IMG/VR virus record: IMGVR_UViG_3300032087_002899
Coordinates: 1 to 29,929 of that record
DNA from: a virus
Length of the DNA stretch: 29,929 nucleotides
Strand: one strand, 5' to 3'
Shown here: piece after piece, positions 20,975-29,929 of the stretch
How the letters are laid out: every line of letters starts with the position of its first letter
Position numbering within the stretch: position 1 is the first letter of the stretch
Notes under the pieces: generated by a model
What the model was told of the DNA's origin: nothing
Database searches by the model: none
Seen by the model: only the letters and a program-made list of their open reading frames with translations
Program-made: the position numbers and the translations under genes

Positions 20975-22468
20975 ATGACAGCAATAATTACAGAAAAGTT
21001 TAGGTTGCATAACGCATCACAGTTTGTTGAGTCGTTTTCAGAGGCGGCAAAATCAACATATTATCTATTCATAGGTAAAGCAACACCATTTACAAGTGGA
21101 ACAAGTGGAGGATCAGATACATCCCCACCCACACCTGCAGACGCAGTTTCAAACGAATTTTACAGATATGATTCAATGTTGGCTGCAAAACTTATTACAA
21201 GTTCAGATGTCTCTAACGCTCTTCCTAGAGTAAACTGGGCTAACAGTACAGTATTTGACAGATATGATGATCAAGTAACATCATCAAACACAACAACATC
21301 AGGTGCATCATCAATTTATCAAGGTAATTTTTATTTTCTTACATCTACAAACAAAGTATATAAAGTATTAAACAATAATGGTGGCACTGCATTTTCTGGT
21401 TCTGAACCTACCTCTACATCTACGTCACCATTTGAATCAGGTGGTTACGTGTTAAAGTACATGTATGAGATAACATCCTCAGAAGCAACTAAATTTTTAA
21501 CAACTGATTACATGCCAGTATCCACAGACTCAACTGTATCAGCAGCCGCAACTGATGGTAAGATAGAATCACTTGCGATAACTGTAGGATCTGGTTACAA
21601 TGACGGAACATATTATTTTCCCGTATTTGGTGATGGCACAAGTCAAGGAACATCTTCTGGTGCGATAGTCCGTGCAACTGTTTCAGGTGGAGCATTTGCA
21701 GATTTTGGTTTGACTGCTGGAACAGATACAACAATACATGCAGGTGGATCAGGTTATACTTTTGCAAACGTTTCATTAACAAACGTATTTTCTGATGCAG
21801 CTTTATCATCATCAACAACTGTTGGTTCTGGTACTGGTGCAGTTATTCGTCCAATCATATCACCTAAAGATGGTCACGGTGCAAACGCTGTAAATGAACT
21901 AGGTGGTCACTTTGTAATAACAAATACAACACTAACTCAAGCAGAGGGTGATGACTTTACAACTGCAAACGATTTTAGAAATGTAGGTATCGTTGTAGAT
22001 CCAACAGATTTTGGAACATCAACTATTGCAACTGCATCAACAAGAAGAATGACATATGTTGTTAAGTTTTCTTCAAACACAGGAAACTTTGATGTTGATG
22101 AACAGATTACACAAGCAACTACAGGCGCCGTTGGTAGAGTGGTTGAATGGGATAATTCTAGAAAATTATTATTTTATCAACAAGAGAGATTTTCAAGTTA
22201 TGGAACAGCAACTACTACACAATCTTTCACAGCATTTAGTGGTGCAAATAATATCACTGGTGCAACGAGTGGAGCTGTAGGAACACCAAGTACAACAGGT
22301 TCTGAAACTGTAACACTTGCAGGTGGTAATACAATCACTTTAACAAGTGGATATGCAAACCCAGAATTAAAGTTTGACTCTGGTAACATAATTTATACAG
22401 AAAATAGAAAACCAATACAAAGAGTTTCAGATCAAACCGAAGACATAAAGATAATTATAGAGTTCTAA
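20975..22468 (+). CDS. 8: gp8 baseplate wedge protein, enlarged
   Basis: The 497-aa product matches T4 gp8 (334 aa) at both ends. The N terminus has ITEKFRLHNASQFVESFSEA, YYLFIGKATPF and PTPADAVSNEF, equal in order to the T4 start; VLKYMYEITSSEATKFLTTD matches the middle; the last residues IIYTENRKPIQRVSDQTEDI are near the T4 end (MIYMENRPP.......DQTE). The extra 160 residues are a Gly-rich GSGY module (about 205-268) and TSGA-type repeats near 372 and 425. gp8 dimers sit in each wedge and bind gp7 and gp10 in T4. Two late promoters precede it. Confidence 0.9.
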   Translation: MTAIITEKFRLHNASQFVESFSEAAKSTYYLFIGKATPFTSGTSGGSDTSPPTPADAVSNEFYRYDSMLAAKLITSSDVSNALPRVNWANSTVFDRYDDQVTSSNTTTSGASSIYQGNFYFLTSTNKVYKVLNNNGGTAFSGSEPTSTSTSPFESGGYVLKYMYEITSSEATKFLTTDYMPVSTDSTVSAAATDGKIESLAITVGSGYNDGTYYFPVFGDGTSQGTSSGAIVRATVSGGAFADFGLTAGTDTTIHAGGSGYTFANVSLTNVFSDAALSSSTTVGSGTGAVIRPIISPKDGHGANAVNELGGHFVITNTTLTQAEGDDFTTANDFRNVGIVVDPTDFGTSTIATASTRRMTYVVKFSSNTGNFDVDEQITQATTGAVGRVVEWDNSRKLLFYQQERFSSYGTATTTQSFTAFSGANNITGATSGAVGTPSTTGSETVTLAGGNTITLTSGYANPELKFDSGNIIYTENRKPIQRVSDQTEDIKIIIEF

Positions 22469-22469
22469 T

Positions 22470-25400
22470 ATGGTACAAAAAACAGATTTAAATGTTGCGC
22501 CATATTATGACGACTTCAGCGAAGATAAAAATTTTCATCGTATTTTATTCAGACCTGGTTTTGCAGTACAAGCACGAGAACTAACACAATTACAATCTAT
22601 ACTACAAAATCAGATTGAACGATTTGGTAATCACATGTTCCAAGAAGGAACTGCTGTTATACCTGGTAATCAAAATATTAATCCTAATTATTATTCTATT
22701 AGACTTGCATCAACTTTTGCAGGTGAAACAATTGATGTGTCAAAATATTATAATGCATCATCGCCTATAGAGATACAAGGTGCGACAAGTGGAGTAAGAG
22801 CAAAAGTCATAGGATTTAAAGCTGCAACTGCAACAACTCAACCTTTACTTTATGTGCATTATGTATCATCAGGTTCTGATTTAGAAACAACAGTTTTTCA
22901 AGATGGCGAAAATATATTTGCTGATGCAGCCATAACTCATACGACTGCATATTCTATCAATGCTAATTCAGCAACTACATTTACACCAACAGACGATACA
23001 ACTGCATCTCAAATAGGAACTGCTGTCACTGCAGGCGGTGGAGTATATTATATTCGTGGAACTTTTGTTCAAATGACTGAACAAACAGTCGTTTTATCTG
23101 ATAATAGTCAAACTGCAACAGGAAGAGTAGGATTTACAGTATCAGAGGAGTTGATATCACCTGAAACAGATGAATCTTTGACAGATAATGCAACAGGTGC
23201 TTCAAACTTTGCAGCCAAAGGTGCTCATCGATTAAAGATAAGTTTAAATTTAACATCTATTGATTTGAACTCTACTGCTGATGAAAATTTTGTAGAAATA
23301 CTTAGAGTCAATGAGGGTTCAAATGAATTAGAAGCAAGACCTACAGAATATTCTGTAATAGGTGATACACTTGCTAGAAGAACATTTGACGAATCAGGTG
23401 ATTATACTGTTAGACCTTTTCAGATTGATGCTAGAGAAGGTGTCACATCTACAGTCAAAGGTGAAGAGTTTAGAGGTGTCTATGCTAATTTAGAAGATCA
23501 AACACAAGACGGAAACGCCGCATCTGAAGATAAGTTTGTTGTTGCAGTGTCACCAGGTAAAGCATATGTTCGTGGATATGAAATAGAAAAAACTGCAATA
23601 ACATTTAAGGATGTTAACAAAGCAAGAGACTTTGATACAGTAAATACAGGTACACTTAATACAGAGTTAGGTAACTTTGTAAAAATTACGAACTTATATA
23701 ATCAACCACAAGTTTCAGATATAAGTGGTGAGACAACACCATACAAACAAATTCAACTACATGATGATGTAATTAATACAAGAGGAACAGCGAGAGGAAG
23801 ACACATAGGAGTTGCAAGAGCAAGAACTATTGAGTTTGACTCTGGTACTGCTGGAAACACAGATGCAGTTTACAAATTATTTTTATTTGATATTCGTCTA
23901 TTTACATATTTAACATTATCAGGTGAACCATCAGCAACATTAACATCTAATCATTCAAATGGTGGAATACAAGTAAAAGGTGTTACCTCTGGTGCGACAG
24001 GTTTTGTTTTCGGAAGTTTGACATCAGGTCAAACAGTTGTTCTCACAAATGTTTCTGGTACATTTACATCAGGTGAAAAAATTACTGCGTCTGATAGTAG
24101 CGAATCAGATCAAATCGTTGAAGACTCAGCAAATGCAGATTTGACAATATCTGAAGTAGTGACTCATGAGATTTCTCAAGCAAGATCATTATTTCAAGAT
24201 GATGATGATGCAGGTCAAGACTTTACTGCTGATCTAGTTCTAACAGGTAATGTAGTCGGATCATTAATCGCAGACGGAACAGATGCAGGTGGAACAAATG
24301 AAAATGCAAACTTTGTATCTGAACAAGATGGCACATCTACTATTGCTTTAGAAACTAGACAAGTTGCCGCACTTACAAACCCAGAAAAAAATGTTGCATT
24401 ATATAAACTTTCAAAATCAGCTGTAAAAACTTTATTAACAACTGCGAATGAGGCAGCATCCGATACATCATTTACAATAAGAAAACAATTTATTGGCACA
24501 ACAAATTCATCTGGTGCCGTATCATTTACTGCAGGTGCAAATGAAACATTCTTATCTCACACTGAAAAAGACTTTACTCTAAACGTATTAACAGCAGGCA
24601 GTGGTAGTTCTGTTCAAGGTGATATAGTTTCAGTTAGTGGTAATATCGCTGGAACAGGAACATCAACTATAACAATTACAGATAATTCAAGTTTTGGTAA
24701 CGCTGCAAAAGTTATGTTAACTGCAACATTATTAAAAACAAATATTACACAAAGAATAAAAACTACAAATTTATCTAAACAAGTAAAAGTTGCAGGTGCA
24801 ACCGCAGGTGCGTTTGGAACAAAAGCAACTGACACTACAATATCTTTAGGAAGAGCAGATGTATTTAATCTTGGTGCTGTCTTTGATTCTGAAGATACAA
24901 GTAGTGATGCATCTTTACCAACACTTACATTATCAAGTGTAGTTGGTACATTTATCAGAGGTGAAAAGATTACAGGTGGTACATCAGGTGCAACTGCACA
25001 TGTTGTAAATCCAACAACACCTATATCATATTATTTAATTAATGGTGCAGGTGCAACTGACTTTTCTGCAAGTGAAACAATTACTGGTGCATCATCAGGT
25101 GCGACTGCAACTGTGTCATCACTAACTGCTGGATCAAAAGTCATTACATCTAATTATACATTAGATACAGGTCAAAGAGATAACTTTTATGACATCGCAA
25201 GAATACAATTAAAACCTGAGACTGCAAAACCAAGAGGAAGATTATTAGTTGTATTTGATTTCTTTGAACATTCTAGTGGTTTATTTTTTAGTGTTGATTC
25301 TTATACAGATGTTGCAGGTCGTATGGGATACGATGACATTCCAACTTACACAGCAACGAGAGTTGACCCAGATGAACCAGAACCAACAGGCGAATTTGAT

Positions 25401-28400
25401 CTATCAGATTGTTTAGATTTTAGACCAACTGCTGAAGATATCACTGGTACATCAACAACTTTAGCATCTATTGATACAATTACAGGTCACTCATTTGATT
25501 TCTTCCATAGACAGTTTGATGGTGTTGGTGGTGCGACTGTTGATACACCAAAACCAGGCACATTAGGAACATTAGATTTTGAATTTTATTTAAACAAAAT
25601 AGCATCTTTATTTTTAACACAAAGTGGTTCATTTAAAATAGTTGAGGGATCACCTGCTGAAGTGCCAACTGAACCTAAAGATATAGATGGTGCAATGAAA
25701 CTTGCAACTATGTTTATACCTGCATTTACTTTTAAACCAACAGATGTTAGATTTGAAAGAATAAAAAATCAAAGATTTACCATGAGAGATATTGGTAAGT
25801 TACAAAAAAGAATACAAAATTTAGAATATTATACAAACTTATCATTATTAGAAAGAGACGCAGAATCATTTGAAGTTCTTGATGCAAACGGATTGAATAG
25901 ATTTAAATCTGGTTTCATCGTAGATAATTTTGCAGGTCACAGAGTTGGTGATGTAAAAAACAAAGATTATAAAAATGCAATAGATCAAGAGAACAAAGAA
26001 CTAAGACCTAAGTGTGTATTGAGAGCTGCATCACTTGAGGAAAATGTATCAACTGATACAGAAAGAACAACATTAGGTTATCAAAAAACTGGTGATCTTA
26101 TTACTCTTCCTTATACTGAAGTTGTTCAGTCAGAAAATCCATATGCAACAACACTTGAAAAAGTAAATCCATATCTAAATGCAAACTGGGTTGGTAATAT
26201 TGATTTATCACCTGCAAGTGATGAGTGGTTTGAAACAGAAACAAAACCAGATTTAATTATTAACGTTGACGGAAACTATGATGCAGTTTTAGCCGCAAAT
26301 GAAAATAGACTTGGTACTATTTGGAACTCTTGGGAAACTCAATGGTCAGGTGTTGTATCCACAAAAACTGAAAAAGTTAAACAAGGTCGTTCAACTATAA
26401 CAAGAAGTATAGAGACAACAAGATCAGATTTAAGTAGAACAGGTATCAGAACTGAATTAGTTGAACAAGTTGAAGAAGAAACACAAGGAACAAGAACATT
26501 ATCAAAAGCATTGATACCTTGGATAAGACCTAGAACAATAACTTTCACTGGTACTGGTTTCTATCCAAACACTAAAGTTTATCCTTTCTTTGACGGAACA
26601 GATGTTGCAAAATTTGTAACACCATCCTCAACAGAATTTACAAATGCTTCTACAGTAGTTGAAGGATCTCAGTTGGTTACAAACTCAACTGGTAATGTAA
26701 ACGGAACATTTAGAATACCAGAGTATAGATTTAAAGGTCAAGAGAATATTCCTAAATTTAAAACTGGTGAAGTAGAATTTAGATTAACATCAAGTTCAAC
26801 AAATGATCAAATAACTCTTCCAAAAACTGCAGCCAGTGTTACATATCAAGCAAAAGGTATTTTAGAAACTGAGCAAGAAACAATTCTTGCAACAAGAAAT
26901 GCAAGTGTATCACAAAGGTTCGTAACTGAAACAACATCAATATTAGATACCTCAACAAGAACAATCAGTGTAGAGGATTCAGGTAATGATCGTGACATTG
27001 AAAGAAATAGATCAAATCTTAATATTGGTTCAACAGATCCAAATAGATATAGACTATCAGGTAATTTTGGTTACTCAGCCAACACATTAGGGGGATTTTC
27101 AACTGTAGGTGGTAATAGACAACTAGCTCGAATATCATGTAGATATAATGATCCTATCGCACAAACATTTATTGTTGAAGAGTCTGGTGGATGTTTCTTA
27201 ACATCTGTAGATTTATACTTTGGTGCAAAAGACAATGATCAACCTGTTTGGATAGAATTAAGAAACGTAATAAATGGATACCCTGGTCCAAAAATTTTAC
27301 CATTTGGTAGAAAACTTTTACAGGCCGCAGACATAAACACATCAACTGATGCATCAACTGCCACAACATATACATTTGACTCACCTGTATTTGTAAAGGA
27401 AGGACAAGAGTATTGCATAGTCGTTAGAACACATTCTAACTCACCTGCTCTTTGGATTTCACAAATGGGTCAAACAGATGTTGGTGGATCAAGAATAGTT
27501 TCAAAACAACCACACTTAGGTGTATTATTTAAATCACAAAATAATTCAACTTGGACTGCAATACAATCTGAAGATATGAAGTTCACAGTTAGAAAAGCAT
27601 CTTTTGATACATCCAAAGTTGGAACACTAACTTTACAAAATAAAGTAATTGGTGAGGCAGTATCAAATGAATTAGGAACAACTGTTTATGGTAAGAGACT
27701 AAAATCAAATCCTATCATATTAACAAACAGTTCAACAGTATTAAAAGTAAAACATATAGATCATGGCATGTATTCAACTTCTAACAATGTAAGAATTACA
27801 GGTGTCTCATCAGGTATCAGTACGACATTAAACGGAGCGATAAGTGCCTCTGCAACATCTCTTACTTTGACATCAAATACAAACTTCCCAGCTGGAAGTA
27901 TCACTTTGAAAATAGGAAATGAAATAATTACAGGTTCAAACAGTAGTGGAACAGTTTCATCATTGACAAGAGCAACTGACGGATCAACTGCTGTAAATCA
28001 TGCAAGTGGTGATACAGTTGAATTGTATCAAATACTTGGAACACCATTGACAGAGATAAACAAAGTTCATACTGCTCTTGCAAACATTGGTATGGATTCA
28101 TACACAGTAAGTTTAACAACTGCACCAACAATTAGTGGTGGATCAACAACAAGTGAAGTTGGTGGTAACAATGTCTATGCATCAGAAAACTATAGATACG
28201 AATCTGGTAAAACTTTGATAGGTGCATTAGAACTTCCAAATACAAAGATAGTTACATCACTAAGAAACACAACAGGAACATCACCAAGTGGTAGTGAAAC
28301 ATCATTTACTACAACAACACTTGCAAACGCTATAAGTATTCCTTTGAATGAGAACTTTGATAACTCAGTGACAAATATAGTCGCATCAGACATAAATGAA

Positions 28401-28979
28401 ACAAATGAACTTGCAGGTGCAAAGTCATTATTCTTGCCTATCACATTGACAAGTAATGCATCTGATAGATCACCAGTTATTGATTTAGGTCGTGCATCAT
28501 TTATTGCGATTGCAAATAGACTAAACAATATTGATAGTTCATCAGATGTATTCCCAACAACTGATTACAATGATTCAACACAACCAGATGGTGATCAAAA
28601 TGCATTTATTTACATGACTAAAAAAGTTGCGTTAGAAAATCCAGCGACAGCAATCAAAGTAATATTCTCAGCACAAAGAAGAAATAGTGCTGAACTCAAA
28701 GCATTGTTTAGAACTTTGAGATCAGACGATGCATCTGACTTTGATGAACTAAGTTATCAATTCTTCAATACTACAGGCACAACTGATGTTGCCGTTAATG
28801 CATCTGTCGATGATGATGACTTCCAAGAATATGTTTTCACAGCAGGTATCACAGATGATGGCACAGGTGAACCATTACCTGAGTTTATTCAGTTTGCGAT
28901 TAAGATAGTCGGACAAGGAACAAACGCAGCTCAACCACCAAGAATAAAAGATTTAAGAGTGATCGCATTGGCAACATAA
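22470..28979 (+). CDS. giant DUF4815-type virion protein, 2169 aa
   Basis: The N terminus, NVAPYYDDFSEDKNFHRILF followed by RPGFAVQARELTQLQSILQN, is the DUF4815 pattern found in large virion proteins of marine T4-like phages. TSGA-type repeats occur near residues 99, 501, 832 and 870. The helical stretch LQKRIQNLEYYTNLSLLERD (about 1112) recurs in such proteins; a later region, GGCFLTSVDLYFGAKDNDQP (about 1572), looks like a beta-sandwich that may bind a ligand. Its place after gp8 is where T4 has gp9, gp10 and gp11, so it could be the peripheral wedge and fibre-attachment component. That role is inference. It begins one base behind gp8 and shares a base with the next start. Confidence 0.8.
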   Translation: MVQKTDLNVAPYYDDFSEDKNFHRILFRPGFAVQARELTQLQSILQNQIERFGNHMFQEGTAVIPGNQNINPNYYSIRLASTFAGETIDVSKYYNASSPIEIQGATSGVRAKVIGFKAATATTQPLLYVHYVSSGSDLETTVFQDGENIFADAAITHTTAYSINANSATTFTPTDDTTASQIGTAVTAGGGVYYIRGTFVQMTEQTVVLSDNSQTATGRVGFTVSEELISPETDESLTDNATGASNFAAKGAHRLKISLNLTSIDLNSTADENFVEILRVNEGSNELEARPTEYSVIGDTLARRTFDESGDYTVRPFQIDAREGVTSTVKGEEFRGVYANLEDQTQDGNAASEDKFVVAVSPGKAYVRGYEIEKTAITFKDVNKARDFDTVNTGTLNTELGNFVKITNLYNQPQVSDISGETTPYKQIQLHDDVINTRGTARGRHIGVARARTIEFDSGTAGNTDAVYKLFLFDIRLFTYLTLSGEPSATLTSNHSNGGIQVKGVTSGATGFVFGSLTSGQTVVLTNVSGTFTSGEKITASDSSESDQIVEDSANADLTISEVVTHEISQARSLFQDDDDAGQDFTADLVLTGNVVGSLIADGTDAGGTNENANFVSEQDGTSTIALETRQVAALTNPEKNVALYKLSKSAVKTLLTTANEAASDTSFTIRKQFIGTTNSSGAVSFTAGANETFLSHTEKDFTLNVLTAGSGSSVQGDIVSVSGNIAGTGTSTITITDNSSFGNAAKVMLTATLLKTNITQRIKTTNLSKQVKVAGATAGAFGTKATDTTISLGRADVFNLGAVFDSEDTSSDASLPTLTLSSVVGTFIRGEKITGGTSGATAHVVNPTTPISYYLINGAGATDFSASETITGASSGATATVSSLTAGSKVITSNYTLDTGQRDNFYDIARIQLKPETAKPRGRLLVVFDFFEHSSGLFFSVDSYTDVAGRMGYDDIPTYTATRVDPDEPEPTGEFDLSDCLDFRPTAEDITGTSTTLASIDTITGHSFDFFHRQFDGVGGATVDTPKPGTLGTLDFEFYLNKIASLFLTQSGSFKIVEGSPAEVPTEPKDIDGAMKLATMFIPAFTFKPTDVRFERIKNQRFTMRDIGKLQKRIQNLEYYTNLSLLERDAESFEVLDANGLNRFKSGFIVDNFAGHRVGDVKNKDYKNAIDQENKELRPKCVLRAASLEENVSTDTERTTLGYQKTGDLITLPYTEVVQSENPYATTLEKVNPYLNANWVGNIDLSPASDEWFETETKPDLIINVDGNYDAVLAANENRLGTIWNSWETQWSGVVSTKTEKVKQGRSTITRSIETTRSDLSRTGIRTELVEQVEEETQGTRTLSKALIPWIRPRTITFTGTGFYPNTKVYPFFDGTDVAKFVTPSSTEFTNASTVVEGSQLVTNSTGNVNGTFRIPEYRFKGQENIPKFKTGEVEFRLTSSSTNDQITLPKTAASVTYQAKGILETEQETILATRNASVSQRFVTETTSILDTSTRTISVEDSGNDRDIERNRSNLNIGSTDPNRYRLSGNFGYSANTLGGFSTVGGNRQLARISCRYNDPIAQTFIVEESGGCFLTSVDLYFGAKDNDQPVWIELRNVINGYPGPKILPFGRKLLQAADINTSTDASTATTYTFDSPVFVKEGQEYCIVVRTHSNSPALWISQMGQTDVGGSRIVSKQPHLGVLFKSQNNSTWTAIQSEDMKFTVRKASFDTSKVGTLTLQNKVIGEAVSNELGTTVYGKRLKSNPIILTNSSTVLKVKHIDHGMYSTSNNVRITGVSSGISTTLNGAISASATSLTLTSNTNFPAGSITLKIGNEIITGSNSSGTVSSLTRATDGSTAVNHASGDTVELYQILGTPLTEINKVHTALANIGMDSYTVSLTTAPTISGGSTTSEVGGNNVYASENYRYESGKTLIGALELPNTKIVTSLRNTTGTSPSGSETSFTTTTLANAISIPLNENFDNSVTNIVASDINETNELAGAKSLFLPITLTSNASDRSPVIDLGRASFIAIANRLNNIDSSSDVFPTTDYNDSTQPDGDQNAFIYMTKKVALENPATAIKVIFSAQRRNSAELKALFRTLRSDDASDFDELSYQFFNTTGTTDVAVNASVDDDDFQEYVFTAGITDDGTGEPLPEFIQFAIKIVGQGTNAAQPPRIKDLRVIALAT

Positions 28980-29215
28980 TGACAGAGAGATATTTAAAAG
29001 TTGAGGGATATACAGAGTTATTAAGAGATACAGACTCAGGTGCGATTATTAATAAAAATACTACTGCATATTTAAAAGCAAGAAGTAGATCATTTGAAGT
29101 GCAAAAAAGAAATGATGAACTTAGAAATGCAACAAGAGAGATTAATAATTTAAAGTGTGAGATGCATGAAATAAAAAATTTATTAAAAGAATTGGTAAAT
29201 AAAAATGGCGATTAG
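28979..29215 (+). CDS. small coiled-coil protein, 78 aa
   Basis: The product begins MTERYLKVEGYTELLRDTDS with GAIINKN following, a pattern (LVRD..SGAIIN) familiar from small proteins between marine T4-like structural genes. The second half, KRNDELRNATREINNLKCEM and following, has the heptad spacing of a coiled coil. Role unknown; it may bridge the large protein to the fibre-like proteins. Overlaps on both sides show coupled translation. Confidence 0.72.
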   Translation: MTERYLKVEGYTELLRDTDSGAIINKNTTAYLKARSRSFEVQKRNDELRNATREINNLKCEMHEIKNLLKELVNKNGD

Positions 29216-29585
29216 TGCAGGGCAAATCTCTAACTTAGGAACTATAGAGCAGTTAAGAGGACAATTTAACAATCTTGTAACTGATGTATCTGCGTTAGAG
29301 AGTGGAACAATAAATTTTAGTAATTTATCTGCAACAACAATCAATGTTGGAGATTTGAATGTTAGTGGTGCTTTTGATATACCTAATATTACAGCAACCT
29401 CACTTACGATTAGTGGTTCAAGTATTACTTTTGAAGGAGCCACTACCGATGCGTTTGAAACAACTTTTACTGTTACAGATCCAACAGCTGATCGAACAAT
29501 AACATTTCCAAACACATCAGGCACAGTATTATTAGACGGAGGCACAATTGATTTAGGTTCTAGTGAAACACATGTAGGTGCGTAA
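29205..29585 (+). CDS. fibre-type virion protein, paralog A (126 aa)
   Basis: The product starts MAISAGQISNLGTIEQLRGQ, then a helical FNNLVTDVSALESG segment, short beta repeats (INVGDLNVSGAFDIPNITAT) and TVTDPTADRTITFPNTSGTV, a repeat type frequent in tail-fibre and other appendage proteins of marine myoviruses. It ends soon after in ETHVGA. It is closely related to the next gene. Either it is a complete short fibre adaptor or the remaining part of a once longer protein. It overlaps the upstream gene by 11 bases. Confidence 0.7.
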   Translation: MAISAGQISNLGTIEQLRGQFNNLVTDVSALESGTINFSNLSATTINVGDLNVSGAFDIPNITATSLTISGSSITFEGATTDAFETTFTVTDPTADRTITFPNTSGTVLLDGGTIDLGSSETHVGA

Positions 29586-29588
29586 TAA

Positions 29589-29929
29589 ATGGCGATTAAC
29601 GCAAGTCAAATAAGTAATCTTGGAACGATAGAACAATTACGAGGTCAATTCAATAATCTTGTAACAGATGTCTCTGCTTTAGAATCAGGTAATATAAACT
29701 TCTCAGCAATTGCAGCCACAAGTGCATCAATAGGAACTTTAGATATTACAGGTACGTTTACAATTGCATCATTATCACCAACATCTATTGATATAAGAGG
29801 TAGTTCTATTACATTTGAAGGATCAGTAGATGATGAAAATGAAACGACTTTAACAGTTACAAATCCAACTGCTGATAGAACTATAACTATACCTGATAAT
29901 ACAGGCACAATCGCACTAACCACAGATTT
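29589..29929 (+). CDS. fibre-type virion protein, paralog B, cut by window end
   Basis: ATG 29589 opens a frame that continues through the window end; 113 codons are visible. It begins MAINASQISNLGTIEQLRGQ and shares with the previous gene the FNNLVTDVSALESG segment, SSITFEG and NPTADRTITIP. Past the visible part a longer fibre-like chain is likely. It starts three bases behind the stop of paralog A. Confidence 0.75.
   Translation, partial: MAINASQISNLGTIEQLRGQFNNLVTDVSALESGNINFSAIAATSASIGTLDITGTFTIASLSPTSIDIRGSSITFEGSVDDENETTLTVTNPTADRTITIPDNTGTIALTTD

Overview
The window is part of the genome of a T4-like marine myovirus (contractile tail). All genes read on the + strand and the DNA is strongly AT-rich. 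Recognisable baseplate genes appear in T4 order: a gp27-like hub protein (partial), then gp5, gp25, gp6, a gp7-position protein, gp8 and a giant DUF4815-type protein. T4-type late promoters (TATAAATA) stand before several late genes. The set resembles phages of marine cyanobacteria or SAR11 (Pelagibacter). No photosynthesis or other host-diagnostic gene is present, so the host stays open.

Layout. 1-1325: 3' part of the gp27-like hub gene. 1383-3672: a P-loop kinase-like protein, a glycosyltransferase-like protein, a DUF3553-like protein and a short nucleotide-sugar dehydrogenase. 3674-3748: tRNA-Thr(UGU). 3858-4309: four overlapping small ORFs ending in a terminator. 4385-9438: a tightly coupled run of about 18 small early-type genes, including a ParB-like protein, small membrane proteins, zinc-ribbon proteins and an SGNH-hydrolase-like protein. 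9439-9979: a non-coding island, richer in G+C than its surroundings, with three near-consensus sigma70 promoters and a strongly base-paired segment that I read as a candidate structured RNA. 9980-10422: small ORFs, three of them tiny and two of those clearly membrane peptides. 10422-10497: tRNA-Ala(UGC). 10582-29929: the late region, with an unknown late protein, a 2OG-Fe(II) oxygenase-like protein, a nitroreductase-like protein, the baseplate genes, and at the right edge two tandem paralogous fibre-type genes, the second cut by the window end.

How it fits together. The baseplate genes supply the central hub and spike (gp27-like, lysozyme-less gp5) and the wedges (gp25, gp6, gp7-position, gp8), plus peripheral proteins in the place of T4 gp9/gp10. 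The hub gene is separated from the other baseplate genes by about 9 kb of accessory and early genes, both tRNAs and the RNA island. Four promoters (three sigma70-like, one late) lie so close to the start codons at 2807, 4422, 11359 and 12024 that their mRNAs should begin at or within two bases of the ATG, and none of these genes has a Shine-Dalgarno. This suggests leaderless expression. The strongest candidate for something undescribed is the promoter-driven RNA at 9634-9802.
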